Below are positions 34,260 through 44,905 of a stretch of 64,000 nt of DNA, one piece after another; position 1 is the stretch's first letter, and every line of letters starts with the position of its first letter. Below the pieces are notes generated by a model, which was not told the origin of the DNA, made no database searches, and saw only the letters and a program-made list of their open reading frames with translations. Origin of the DNA: Timema cristinae (taxonomy: Eukaryota; Arthropoda; Insecta; Phasmatodea; Timematidae); the NCBI GenBank assembly GCA_039000515.1, contig JBCFYV010000518.1:1-64000 (forward strand). Direction: 5' to 3'. A program made the translations under genes and the position numbers.

Positions 34260-34600
34260 CGCTTTTGTGTTTTTGAAATCCATATTGCCTTGGGTTTATA
34301 ATATTGAATTTATTTAAATAGTCTGTCAATTTTTTGTCATGTATCTTTCTAATATCTTCTCAAAAGTTGGTAGTATTGCTATTTTTCTCTAACTACCGTA
34401 GCCTAAATGGCTCCCGCCTTTGTAAATGGGTCTAATAAGAGAGCGTTTCATTTGGTTGGGGAATGAGCCAGTTTTTATTGATGTATTTATTATGTCTACT
34501 AATGTCGGAATTAAATTGGGCCCATTCTTTCGTATTTCCATCATTGTAATGTTACCATAGCTGGTCGATTTGTTTGGTTTCATGGACGAGATGATTTTAT
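34260..34600 (-). pseudogene. CR1/Jockey-like RT fragment
   Basis: The minus strand gives NKSTSYGNITMMEIRKNGPN, then SFPNQMKRSLIRPIYKGGS and, in shifted frames, ILPTFEKILERY and FNIINPRQYGFQKHKS. This is the fingers part of a LINE reverse transcriptase from a family different from the others here. It is only about 110 residues and broken. Confidence 0.65.
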
Positions 34601-34635
34601 TGTGTTAATAATAATAATAATAATAGTAAAAGATA

Positions 34636-35425
34636 GGTGGTCATCGTAACGAGACTCCGTGTCAGGCATACATCACTGCCCCATGGGTTTTTATTAATTA
34701 ATTAATAGTACCGCGTCTTACTACCCGTTCGGGTTGTACGCATTTACTCTAATGTGTAATGTTAGGGTGATTGTGAGATGAAATGGAGGACCTACAGTTT
34801 AACGTGGGATCCGAACCACGATGAAGGCCTGGCATTCCACACATTCACAAGTTGTGATTAATACACGTCTCGTCAGAGGTGAAGGAAGGGTTTGGCAACC
34901 AGTTAAATCTGTGCCGGAACCGAGGATTGAACCCCGCCACCCTCATCACAGAAGTATGACACCTTACCCCTAGACCACCAGGTCACCTTGGACTTTTATT
35001 AATAGAGGATCCATCTCCGGTGTGTGAGTTTTGCGATACTCTCTATAATATATTTCAAATTTTGGCGGAGTGTCGCATTCATGCGTTTATTTGCCTTGAT
35101 TTTGATTGTCACCCTCATATTTTGTTACATGACAGCGTGGAAGGAGTCAAATTTTTACCCCGTTTTACGCCAGGCGTACTTTTATTCCATTTGAATCTCA
35201 CTCGTACAGAATATCTTACTCGGAAATTATCTCAGATTGAGATTAGTTTTAACACTTTTAGTATATTTTAACATGTTTCTACTTTCAATTTATTCTAGTG
35301 CATTATACCGTTTTTTAAAATAAATATTTGTTCTCCAATTTTTTTGTACTATGCCTCTAATTTTTGTAAACGGCGTTATTGACCATCCTGTGGTGACGCG
35401 CCTGAAAATGCCAATAATAATTATT
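34636..35425 (+). mobile_element. I-type LINE copy F, 3' end, split by a SINE
   Basis: 34640-34698 and 34994-35425 together match the ORF2 C-terminus and 3' UTR of copy B. The SINE at 34699-34993 divides them. It ends in a poor (TAA)-like tail. The 3' UTR differs enough to suggest a separate subfamily. Confidence 0.75.
34699..34993 (-). mobile_element. tRNA-derived SINE, type 2
   Basis: Read on the minus strand it begins gacctggtggtctaggggta, a tRNA-like head with an A box and a B box (ggttcaatcctcgg region), then a unique body, then a tail with cccgaacgggtagtaagacg. It is flanked by ttttattaat at 34689-34698 and 34994-35003. It would be transcribed by RNA polymerase III and moved by a LINE. 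Confidence 0.85.
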
Positions 35426-35553
35426 AAGAGAGCGCGAACATCTATTTGAATACGTTCTTGTACACAGAAACTTTATCCAGATCTTTATTTAATTGGAAAT
35501 TATTTAAGGGACAGAGAATAAATTGTTGTAAAAGTATGTTTTTATTTTTTCAG

Positions 35554-35754
35554 GGAAAAAAAATATTTCTCAAGGCGGACAACTACGTAGTTTTGAATAG
35601 TTTAAAGGACGATGCAATATTTAGAGGTTTGCCAGCAGTTTTAATACAAGACGCTACATATGAGCACCAAAAAATGTATTCTGCCACAGTTCTTACAATA
35701 TTTGGGGACGAGGATGAGATAAATATTGTCACAGGAAAACTGGAGTTACTTTAG
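35554..35754 (+). CDS. Pth2-like: Host terminal exon: Pth2 C-terminus
   Basis: The acceptor tttattttttcag precedes an open frame KKIFLKADNYVVLNSLKDDA, then LPAVLIQDATYEHQKMYS and TVLTIFGDEDEINIVTGKLE, ending LL and TAG at 35754. This fits the last half of Pth2, including the final VTGKLKLL-like strand and the QDA segment. The QDAGRTQ-type motif reads QDATYEH and the GPGP turn reads GDED, so it is divergent. The previous exon ends in phase 2 but this frame needs phase 0. One extra A in the run of eight at 35556-35563 would restore phase and read GEKKIFLK, as expected. ATTAAA at 35843 is a possible poly-A signal. Confidence 0.82.
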   Translation, partial: GKKIFLKADNYVVLNSLKDDAIFRGLPAVLIQDATYEHQKMYSATVLTIFGDEDEINIVTGKLELL

Positions 35755-35842
35755 TAACTAAGATTAACAACGTTATATTATTTGTATTGTGAATTTTCTA
35801 TACAATTTTCTTATTGATTTATTATAAAAAAGTATATTTTTT

Positions 35843-35848
35843 ATTAAA
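35843..35848 (+). terminator. Candidate polyadenylation signal
   Basis: ATTAAA lies 89 bases after the stop codon of the Pth2-like gene, in a T/A-rich 3' flank. Confidence 0.35.
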
Positions 35849-35969
35849 AAATCTTTTTATCTCTTAAAATTAATAGATGTATTTGAATGATTATTTTCTT
35901 GTGCACGTTCCACACCGAGCTGAGAAAAGTGAAACACGTGTTCGAGACATAAATACAATACTGTGCAGA

Positions 35970-37028
35970 ATCTTTTAGGTCCCCGTTGATGAACTTGGCG
36001 ACATTTATGGTTTCCTCTAGACAATTATGTGACACCTTTACCCTTGAGCTATGTCATGGAAGTGTGCCAGTTGTAATACCTTAATATAAATTATGAGATT
36101 GACATTAACCGATTAGCCTACTTTAAGAAAATATTGGTTACATTCAAGAGGGTTCCGGACGTAAAATTGGTACTTTACTGCACCCACTTGCTGTGATGAT
36201 CTATCTACTGGCGATGCTCCATGCCTAGCTTCGTGTGTGGCTCCACGTCGGAAAAGTTAACAGGGCGTCATGTGGTAGAACCAACTTGGATCACCGTGGT
36301 TATGCGATTCTAGTGTTGTGCAGGCTGTCTCCAAATACCATGGCTGAAAATATTGTCGAAGTTCACACCTTTCTTTCCGCTGGTATTTATTGCCAAATCC
36401 GGATGGAAACTTAATGCTCAGCCCATCACAGAGCCTTAATAATAGAGAGGTGGACGCGGGTAAGGCCGTTTCACCTTATTCTAGAAAAAGTTCTGGGAGT
36501 AGTGAGGTCACGGCCCCGCTTCCTGGTAGTAACTCGATTAGATATAAATTAAAATATCAAAAATCAGCACATTTTTCCGCAAAATAATGATAACTAGAGA
36601 AGAAAAATCGCCCCTTTCAATACGAAAACTAAACGATCATGATTCAGATCACGAGTGACACTCAGTTTTGTTTAACGTAATGCCAGTTACTGAAGTACCG
36701 TTGAGTAACATGGCTCATATAAAGGTGAAGGTGAAACCGCACAGTTTTATCATTGTTTGCAAAGGAGTGATCACTTAATATATTCTCGACTGCCTGAGCA
36801 TTGAGGAAATTTGCAAAGAGATTTCCCCCAAACATATTACTGAAGTATACCGTCTTATCACAAAAAAAAAAAAAAGAACAAGAGTTAAAAACGGAGACAT
36901 ACATCCTCAATTTTACTGCTCTACCTTTACAAAGGAGGTCTGAACAGGCTTCCAAGGGGTCTGGATTCTGCTTGTCCCCAACTCTCGGTGCTGTTTTAAA
37001 TGCCGGGATTTGCGCATACTAAGCTGCG
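35970..37028 (+). mobile_element. I-type LINE copy H: 5' UTR and ORF1 relic
   Basis: The 5' UTR region (gacgtaaaattggtacttta near 36158) and a decayed ORF1 match copies C and E. It stops within the zinc-knuckle region near 37028 and joins unrelated DNA. Many substitutions and frameshifts mark it as old. Confidence 0.75.
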
Positions 37029-37298
37029 ATGCAGGTGCCTCTGCAGGCTAGTACTGTGTACCATGTAGTTCGGGATGTGAACAGGTGGGGACCTCTCGAC
37101 AGAATTGCGGATGACGCGTCACGTAGGGAAAGGGAGAGGTACGTGAAAGACTTAAAGAGGAGACGACGTGATAGGAGACAGGACGTAAATCTAGACTTAA
37201 CGATTAGGGAACTGGTAGGGACGACCAGTAGTAGCGATGAGACTAGTACCAGTAGTGGTGACGGGACAGACATAGAGGACTTTGAAGACCATAACTGA
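37029..37298 (+). CDS. Unidentified 89-aa charged ORF
   Basis: The open frame starts MQVPLQASTVYHVVRDVNRW and has a very basic central part (RERERYVKDLKRRRRDRRQD), then a Ser/Thr/Glu/Asp-rich end finishing IEDFEDHN. It begins right at the break of LINE copy H. It may be the C-terminal part of an unidentified retroelement polyprotein, with 37300-38060 as its 3' non-coding part. I do not recognise the family. Confidence 0.3.
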   Translation: MQVPLQASTVYHVVRDVNRWGPLDRIADDASRRERERYVKDLKRRRRDRRQDVNLDLTIRELVGTTSSSDETSTSSGDGTDIEDFEDHN

Positions 37299-38129
37299 TA
37301 GCGGAAATGTATTGGATGAATATATGGAGAAAGACGGTAGGCTGTAGGGTGGACCGAGATGAGACTCCTGGATAATCGGAGCCCAGCTGAGTGTGGCTTC
37401 ACTGGATTCCGGAGGTGAGAACCTCTGATGAACCGTGGGGAGCCGCAGTTCCAGTTGGTTAGAGCCAAGACGGAAGAATGAGTTGACGGCGGAATTCACC
37501 CCTTTGCTAAGTGGATCACCACACTTGGAGACAATTGTGTAGTAGGGTTCGAGCGAACGGGCTACCAGACCGTCGGGGACCCTCCCCGTCAGCTGGCAAT
37601 AGTCGTGTGTATGAAAGGACCAGGAAAAGACCGCAGCCTCGAGGAAGTGAATAGGATAAGTTAGGTTTAGGTCAATGGCGTTTGCTTTGTGGGGAAGGTA
37701 GGTGGATCGAGATCTCCGATAGGGCGCCCCCCCATATGGTGGATAAGGGGATGCCCAGCCCCGTTTGAGCTCTTGCTGACCCGGGACCACCGGATCCGGT
37801 AGCGGCGGAATATCCAGCGGGGTCGGGTACTGGGGGCGTAATATACCAGGGTTGGACCAACTAGCTGAACAACAAATGGCATATGGTAATAAATGGAAAT
37901 TAGGTTTAGGTGTTAAAATCGATGTAATTATTAAATATAAAGGAATGTGAAGATAGGAGAATAGAGTTAAGAAGGGTAGCACGCCCCAGTTTTTTAAAAT
38001 AGATACTGGGGCTAGGTCTAGGATAATGTCCAGGTTGTCTCTTTTCACTTAGTTGAATATATTTGTTAAGGTTATTGTTTTAAGAACTGTTTTGTTGTTT
38101 ACCTAAATTGTACTTGACTGATTGTAGTT
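37299..38129. other. Unassigned sequence, retroelement-like
   Basis: Moderately GC-rich up to 37860, without a convincing gene. A 283-codon minus-strand frame spans 37197-38048 but shows no domain and overlaps the charged ORF. It is probably non-coding tail of an unknown element. Confidence 0.3.
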
Positions 38130-39133
38130 CTAAATGCTTTTATTTTAACTATGTGTAAATACACTAAACTTGGGGAATTGTTGAACCTCTTATTTCACCT
38201 CGTCATCGGAGTTGATTCGCTGTCCTGCCAAATGTTCTTTCAACTTAGGGAACAGCTAATGGTCGCTGGGTGCCAAGTCCGGACTATAGGGTGGATGTCT
38301 GATGATGTCCCATCCAAACTTTTGCAGAAGTTTGACAGTTTGTCGGGCGACGTGTGGGCTAGCGTTGTCATGGAGAATGCTTATGCCATTTCTTAACATT
38401 CCTCTTCTCCGGTTCTGAATTGCCCGTCTGAGTTTTTTCAGAGTTTCAGAATACCGATCAGCGTTTATTGTGGTCCCAGCAGACATAAAGTTGACCAACA
38501 ATACTCCCTTTCGATCCCAAAAGACGCTTGTCATGACTTTACCGGCATACTGTGTTTGTTTGAATTTTTTCGGCTTCGTAGAAGAGGAATGCCGCCACTC
38601 CCGCGATTGTTGTTTCGTCTCTGGGGTGAAGTGAAATTCCCAGTTTTCAACTCCTGTGACAATATAGTCCTAAAAGTTTTCATTGTCCGCATAGCGGCGA
38701 AGAAACTCATTAGAAGAATCAACACGTTGCCGCTTGTGATCTTCTGTCAGCATCCGTGGAACCCATCGAGCTCAAACCTTCCGATATTGCAACTTTTCGG
38801 TTAAGATCCTGTGTATGGTGCTTCGGGACACTTCAGGGATCAACATGCAAAGATCATCCAGAGTGATCCGTCGATCTTCCTGCAGGCTTTATCAACTGTC
38901 TCGTCGAAATTTGATGGTATCCCACTCCTTTGCTCATCATAAATTTCATTACGACCGGCTATAAACTCCCTACACCATTTGCGAACATTCTTGGTGTCCA
39001 TGCACGACTCACCATACACTTCGGTCAACTGGCGATGAATTTCAGCAGGTATAATGCCTTTCGCATTCAAAAGCCTAATAACAGCGTGGATTTCGCACTT
39101 AGCCGTGAAGTTCAATGAGAGCTCCATTCTCAC
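38130..39133 (-). pseudogene. Mariner transposase relic
   Basis: Frames from 39124 down give a mariner N-terminus (IRLLNAKGIIPAEIHRQLTE, VRKWCREFIAGRNEIYDEQR, SGIPS), then after a gap TSVFWDRKGVLLVNF, AGTTINADRYSETLKKLRRA, LHDNASPHVARQT (second catalytic Asp) and HPPYSPDLAPSD (third). It spans about 330 residues in the right order, close to the family's usual 345. It is broken by frameshifts near 38840 and 38540, and the first catalytic Asp region is corrupted. The inverted ends were not identified. Confidence 0.8.
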
Positions 39134-39269
39134 TGGCTACCAGGACCAGACTGAGCGTCACGGGGAGCCGCGAGAATTCTCGGGTAGGTATGGGGGAACT
39201 CCCAATTACAACAGATATTCAACAGCCGCCAAAACCGTTTCGTTACGCCCCCAGCCCCTTGGAAACCTT

Positions 39270-40360
39270 ACTTTTGGGATCACCCTTGTATTCATTCTTG
39301 GAAAGCAAGACCATTTTCCATAGTAGAGGCCAGAGAAAAGAGTTCCTGCACAGTGCGAGGTCTGTTTGTAAACACAAAGTGCCGCAGAAAAAGGGGAGAC
39401 ATTCTATAGAATAATAGCAACTATCTGGTTCTACGCGAAACCTCTTTTGAGCACTTGAGCCGCTTCAGTAATAGACAACACGAAGATTCTTAAAGATTCG
39501 TGGGGGCTCTCGAATCGATGGATAACTTCCCTGCACAATTCTTTCTTCGCCCTGCTAGGCAATAAAGCCTACAAAACGAGGTTGATAAGCGATCTACAGG
39601 ATAAATGGTCCTGAATCCCACGGGAAAATAACTGAGTTAAGACCCGCCTCGGTGGCGTAGTTGGCTAACGCGCTAGTCGTGTTGAGCTCGACCGCCGAGG
39701 ACGGGGAGATCGAGGTTCGAATCTCGGTCGGGTGAACTGGGTGTGGTTTTTCCTAAATGTTTTTCCACTCTCCCTCCACGCAAATGTGGGTTCACTTCCT
39801 CTAATTCAAACTTCCCAATCCCCAATACATTAGCGCAATTAGTACTTAAAGTGTATAACCCGAACGGGTAGTAAGACGCGGTGCTAAATAATAATAATAA
39901 TAAAACTGAGTTAAGAATCTTGATGTTTTAGATAAGCACAGGGTCAAGAACTCATCCTCACTGGCCAACTTTAGACACGGCACTCTATTAACTTCAACCA
40001 AAATTTTAAACAACTTGGAATGATCCTGTCCATCACATACAGGGATATGGCTTAAAATATCCAAAAGAACCTTGCTCTGACATTTTGTAAATGAAGGGGG
40101 TGGGCGTGAAACAATATGCGCAGGGGCAGTTGGATCCTCACTCGCATCCTCGTCCATATCCAGGTCAGTCTTAGCTTCCTCAGTCCTATCAATCTCCCTA
40201 CATAGTTTAAGCCTGAGCTCACCCACATTTGCACCGGGAGGGACAGCGATGTTTCTGGACACCAACTTGGCTACCAACTCGTCTCGGCTCAGACGATACA
40301 CTTCTCTTTTAGTCGAGATGAAGGTTGACTTATCGGTTTGCGGAGCGGTTGCCATGGTCA
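39270..40360 (-). pseudogene. LTR-type Gag remnant, split by SINE
   Basis: The minus-strand frame from about 40352 reads MATAPQTDKSTFISTKREVY, a SAP-like segment (LSRDELVAKLVSRNI), an acidic linker (DLDMDEDASEDP), then ILSHIPVCDGQDHSKLFKIL typical of insect LTR-element Gag. It is interrupted at 39903 by a SINE. If the SINE and its duplication are removed in register, the frame reads on as [14 protein letters not shown], and later blocks (ESLRIFVLSITEAAQVLKRG, VSPFFLRHFVFTNRPRTVQE) fit the Gag C-terminal half. It has stops there. No pol was seen; mariner sequence follows. Capsid-like function is inferred from resemblance only. Confidence 0.6.
39643..39903 (+). mobile_element. tRNA-derived SINE, type 1
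   Basis: The head holds an A box (tggcgtagttgg, 39653-39664) and a B box (ggttcgaatct, 39714-39724). The body is unique, the tail contains cccgaacgggtagtaagacg, and it ends in (TAA)n. It is flanked by a perfect 13-bp duplication, aactgagttaaga, at 39630-39642 and 39904-39916. This is a recent insertion into the Gag remnant. Confidence 0.9.
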
Positions 40361-41586
40361 CAGACAGCATGAAAGGTATACAAACATGTATTAATACAGA
40401 GGTCAACTATATAAAACAAATAATGATGGGAGGTTTTTACTCTGTCCTAATACTCCTATTCATGCCCCAACTCCCCTCAAAGAGAGCAGAGTGGCGCAGC
40501 TTCTCTTTTGTAACCTACCTCTTTCATCATCCCACACAAATAACAAACATAGGTAGAAACAAGATAGTTATAAATTTTATTCAAAAAAATCAATATACAC
40601 CTCAATGAGGAAGTGGAACATACAAGCGTTAGGCGCCTAGCAAGTAAACAAGCCAAATGGGCTGGCAGGCGCATCGGTAACCACCAAGGCCAGAAGGGCA
40701 TGTAAACAGCAACAATAGGTGACAACTAATTCAAACGCCAAAAATGGTGTCATCAGAAAACAACGATAATACACTAAGAATTGACCTCCAAGTTAATATT
40801 AATTACACCTCTCATAATCAAAGGTTAAGAGCCAAGAACGGGCTTGTGCCCTAGCATTAAATCTAAGGTGAGATTAGGATCACAAGTTGTCGTTATCTGA
40901 CAAACCCTGACTGACCTCAACATCGGTATGAAATCTTTCTGCCTTACTGTCTCTCTACTAGCTAAAGCAGGCCATGAAACTTTCCGTGAAGCGGATATAA
41001 TACATTTAAGATAAAGACAATCAGGTCAAAAGGTCTTCCCAAAACACCCAACGAGCACAGCTACGGGCTGGTCGCCCATGGTATCCAAATATCCCATAGC
41101 CTTAAAGGCAGAAAACTGTAAAAGAAATAATAATAATAAAAAATATATGTAAGTCGTGAACAGTAAATTTATAATAATAAAGATTTAGCACCTAAGAGAA
41201 TTTTGAGAAACATGTCGAGCCTACTTAATAGTAGGGCCTTTCACCTCGGAAGTCCAGAGTGTAATGCGTGATCACATTCAGGACGCCAACCGTTATATAT
41301 CTTAAGGATATAATATGTTCTCGGGGCGCGAAGAGCAACGAAGAGGAAAGGGGTAAGGGTTCCATAACAGTCCACTTGTTCACACGTATTTAAGTATATA
41401 CACAATCACAGTTCGTAGAAGTTCTGAATACACCCGCTGACGTGCGCTGAGCTCACGCGCAACGCAGCTCATTTGTTTGGGGAGCGGTTCAACCAACACG
41501 GCTGGCAGTGAACCTCGGACCTCGAGCTAGTTCAACGTCGACAGTGTTGCGGTGTGTATGTCGGATTGTAGTCGTGCCGGAATGAG
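40361..41586. other. Possible 5' region of the LTR element
   Basis: No gene was found. Upstream (in the minus sense) of the Gag start, 41400-41580 is GC/CpG-richer and could be an LTR or leader. A minus-strand gaataaaatttat is at about 40575. No second copy was found to confirm an LTR. Confidence 0.3.
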
Positions 41587-43600
41587 TTAACTGGGGCTGG
41601 CTTGGTGAGTTATACAACTTATCCAAATGTATGTTGTAACAAGGTTACAGTAGTCGTGTGCGTTCAGTGGGAAATAGCTAACTAACATATTGCAACACTC
41701 AGAGCAGCGTAAAGATTTTATGATCTTTCTAACAAGAAATCCACATATATAATACACAATATTAGATTGGTAATCATTTAGCGCACTTCGATTAAGGGCC
41801 TCTAAATAAGTAATTAGGGTGTAATCCAATTCAATATCATTCTCTAAATCATCCAGTGATCTCTTAGATGATCTAAATTCAAAAATTGGAGAGTGATATA
41901 TAGAGTTAGTGTCAACTAAATTAGCATTCTTGCTGGCTGTGACACTGTTTTTCAGCAGCAGTTTCCGTACTGCTGACTGTAATTGGTTTGTATTAGGGTT
42001 GTTTCAGCCTCCCATTGATCTGATGCATGAAAACAACTACTCAATGTGGTTTTGAGATAATTTGTAAGCAAGAAAATATGCCAACGGTTTTATAGAATGC
42101 ATTAACAAGTCTTTAAATAAATTAGTAATGCTCTGGATGCATAAAAGAAACCCAAGAGCAAAGGTTTTGCGTGGGTGATGCAAAATTGGCACACCTTCAA
42201 TGCTCAATGATTTGATATAATCACTCCAACAAAGAAATTCTGCCAATAGTCCATGTTAGAAAGTCGTAATGGCTGCTTAAATCCACTGGCAAGTACATTG
42301 CGAGAATTTAGTAAATAAAATAGTTTATCAATATTTCTAATAATATAAATTGTAGCTTTACAATTTTGAAAATCAGGGCGACCTGAATCTTCTAAAAACT
42401 CAAGTGCATCTGCTATGCTTGAGCTCAATATCTGAGCTGCTAAAGAGACATTATTTTTTTTTATTTTGAAAATTAATATGTAGCGTAGAAAGAGAATTTG
42501 CAAATGCAATTTTTGTTCTGCTTGGAGTTGTAGTTTAATAATATAAGACCATTTAATTTCCCCCTCATAAGATACAATAATTTTTTTTTCAGCCATAGTA
42601 TTTCTGGTCAACTTCAGCATGTGACAAGGATCTGAGACTACATAAATATCACAGTTATTTGATGGATGCTTAAATGATGATTGTATTTCTTCACTAACTA
42701 CTTTGCACCTAAGCTTTCTAAATATGTGTAAATTTACAACTGTCCCATCACATGTTATAGATCTCACCAAAATACCAACATCATTAGGTTTACTAATACA
42801 TATTTTTACTAATTGAGTCTGTATATCAGCTGATAGTTTAGTGATGAAGTATCCAACTGGACACTTAAATTTATATGTGTATGAAACGTTGATGAACACA
42901 AGGGCTTCTGTGGATAATTCCTCTTGATCAACACCCACAATACCACCTAAATCAACATTTCCACAGTGTCTATTTCTAATACTATCCCATATTAACTGTT
43001 TTATAAGGGACATAGTCAAAAATAAGTGCAGAATTCTGCAAATAGGTTTTGTTGGGAATCTCTTTTTTTTTTAGATACAAAAATACGTCCTCAAGAAAAC
43101 CTGGCTCACAATTGACAGATGAGACCTACCTTTTCAACGTATTTTTATGGGACAGATAAAACAAAGATTGTACATATTATTATGCACGAGGTGAATAAAA
43201 GTATAGCATAGGAGCAATTTGTTTCATTAAATTACTATATCTTCTAGCAGGTTTTGCAGAATTTTAATTTTTAAACTGATTAGGAATTAATTTCAATGGA
43301 AAGCCACAAAAGCAGTTTTGCAAGACACTAGAGAGTGTCAGTGTAAAAGGACCTTTCTTTTTCAGTTCAAGCATAAGTTCTTCCATTGTTTTCATTTTTT
43401 TGTTTCGGTGATTTAATTTAATTTGTAATTTTTTAATTTATCTTTAGTTAAATATATCTTTGTTGGAGTTTGAGGTATTGGGTCAATTTGAACCTCCTGA
43501 TGTTTGTTACCCTCCATAGTGTATAAAACAGCATCCTCTGTCTCACCAACGGGTGTAGACGTAACATTCGTATCCATTGGTTCATCATCAGAGCCCTGCT
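41587..43600 (-). pseudogene. P-element (THAP9-like) transposase relic
   Basis: The longest open part (43019-42204, 271 residues) reads NVDLGGIVGVDQEELSTEAL, then VRSITCDGTVVNLHIFRKL, VVSDPCHMLKLTRNTMAEKK, SLAAQILSSSIADALEFLED and LLNSRNVLASGFKQPLRLSN. These are hallmark blocks of P-element/THAP9 transposases, a GTP-dependent family. Downstream frames give FALGFLLCIQSITNLFKDLL, PLAYFLAYKLSQNHIE and the C-terminal YYICGFLVRKIIKSLRCSEC. Upstream, decayed pieces reach about 43600. The THAP DNA-binding domain was not seen. Several frameshifts separate the parts. Confidence 0.85.
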
Positions 43601-44038
43601 TTTATGGTGAATAAAAAAGCCCAATTTCGTTTTTAAGTTTCCCAATAGCGGTGAATTACAAAAATCCTATTTTTGCGACGAAATCATCGAATTAAGACAA
43701 AAGCGTTAAAAAAGTGGTTTCTACCAAACTTTCGTGATTAAGGTGACTTTGTTGGGTTAAAACTAGACTTCCAGGACAATGTTTGAAACTGGTAAACTAA
43801 ACATATTGAAGTGAAAATCAAAAATTACATTTTGTTTGGACAAAACGGTAAAAAACACCAATCCGCAAAAAAAAGTGCTGTCAACTTATTAAAAAAGTAA
43901 GATTTAGCGGCAGCTGGTCCGGGAAAAAGTATGTACAAGTCACAAAGACAAAATATTACACGAAAATCATCTTGTTACTTCACAAAAATTGTGACTATAT
44001 TTTTAAATCTCAATTTAGGCTATAAAAATACAAAATAA
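43601..44038. other. No gene recognised
   Basis: AT-rich spacer between P-element and hAT relics. Confidence 0.4.
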
Positions 44039-44281
44039 CTACTCAACATCACCGAACTGCAACACGCAGCTGGTAACAATGTTATCCACTTTCATTGTGG
44101 TTCTGCGGTCTGTTACTACTAAACTATGACTAGAAAAATATTGTTCTGAATCTGCATTTGAAATCGGCAGCCACAACGCTTTCAAACACTTTGTTGCGAA
44201 GTCACTGAACATACTGTCTGTCTTCAGCCCTAGCAGCACATTCTCAATTTTTAAACTTTCGATGCGATCACTCTCTTCCAT
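44039..44281 (-). pseudogene. hAT-type C-terminal fragment
   Basis: The minus-strand frame FATKCLKALWLPISNADSEQ, then YFSSHSLVVTDRRTTMKVDN and FGDVE, fits the dimerisation end of a hAT-like or CGGBP1-like transposase derivative. It starts exactly where LINE copy D begins (44282), so the N-terminal side was lost or separated. Only about 80 residues are present, without catalytic sites. Confidence 0.6.
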
Positions 44282-44905
44282 CCCCCCCTGCGGGACGGGG
44301 TTTAGAATAGTCCCGCAGTAACCCCTGCTTGTCGTAAGAAGCGACTAAAAGGGGAGGCTTCTGTGAAGGACGTACCTCGTGTGGGACAAACCTATCCTAT
44401 ATCTTTCTTTTCACATAATTTTCTTCTTCCTTCACTTTCCCCTTTTTTTCACTCTTCCCTCTTCGCTTTATCTATCCTTACCTTTTTCTTCCTTTCCCCC
44501 ACCGTTCATCCTGCACAGAGGCCTTTGGCCTTTCCGTTGACGACCTTGGCAACTAACCCGGCTCTTCTCTGTTTATTATTGGATACCACTGCCTTGAGCT
44601 TCTAAATGAAAGTGCGCCGGTTGCAATACCTTAGTAGAAGGGCCTTAGGGATGACAATAACCGGGTACCCTACTTTGGGAAAAGATCAGTTGCGTTCATG
44701 AGGGCCCGGACGTAAAATTGGCACTTTCCTACACCCACTTGCTGCGACGATCTCTCTCTCGGCGATGCTCTATGCGAAGGATGTCATGTCTAGCGTCGTA
44801 TAGAGCCTCTCGTCGGGACAGTTAACAGGGCCATATGTGGTAGTACCAACTTCGATCACCCTGGGTCTACGATCCGAGTACTGTGTAGGTTGTCCCAATT
44901 ACGGC

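Noticed and set aside
37197..38048. 283-codon minus-strand frame
   Set aside because: It has no recognisable domain, covers both the charged ORF and non-coding tail, and contains odd repeats of Pro/Tyr typical of antisense translation.
39643..39735. tRNA gene
   Set aside because: A and B boxes are present, but the head lacks a convincing cloverleaf and continues into a SINE body with a TAA tail.
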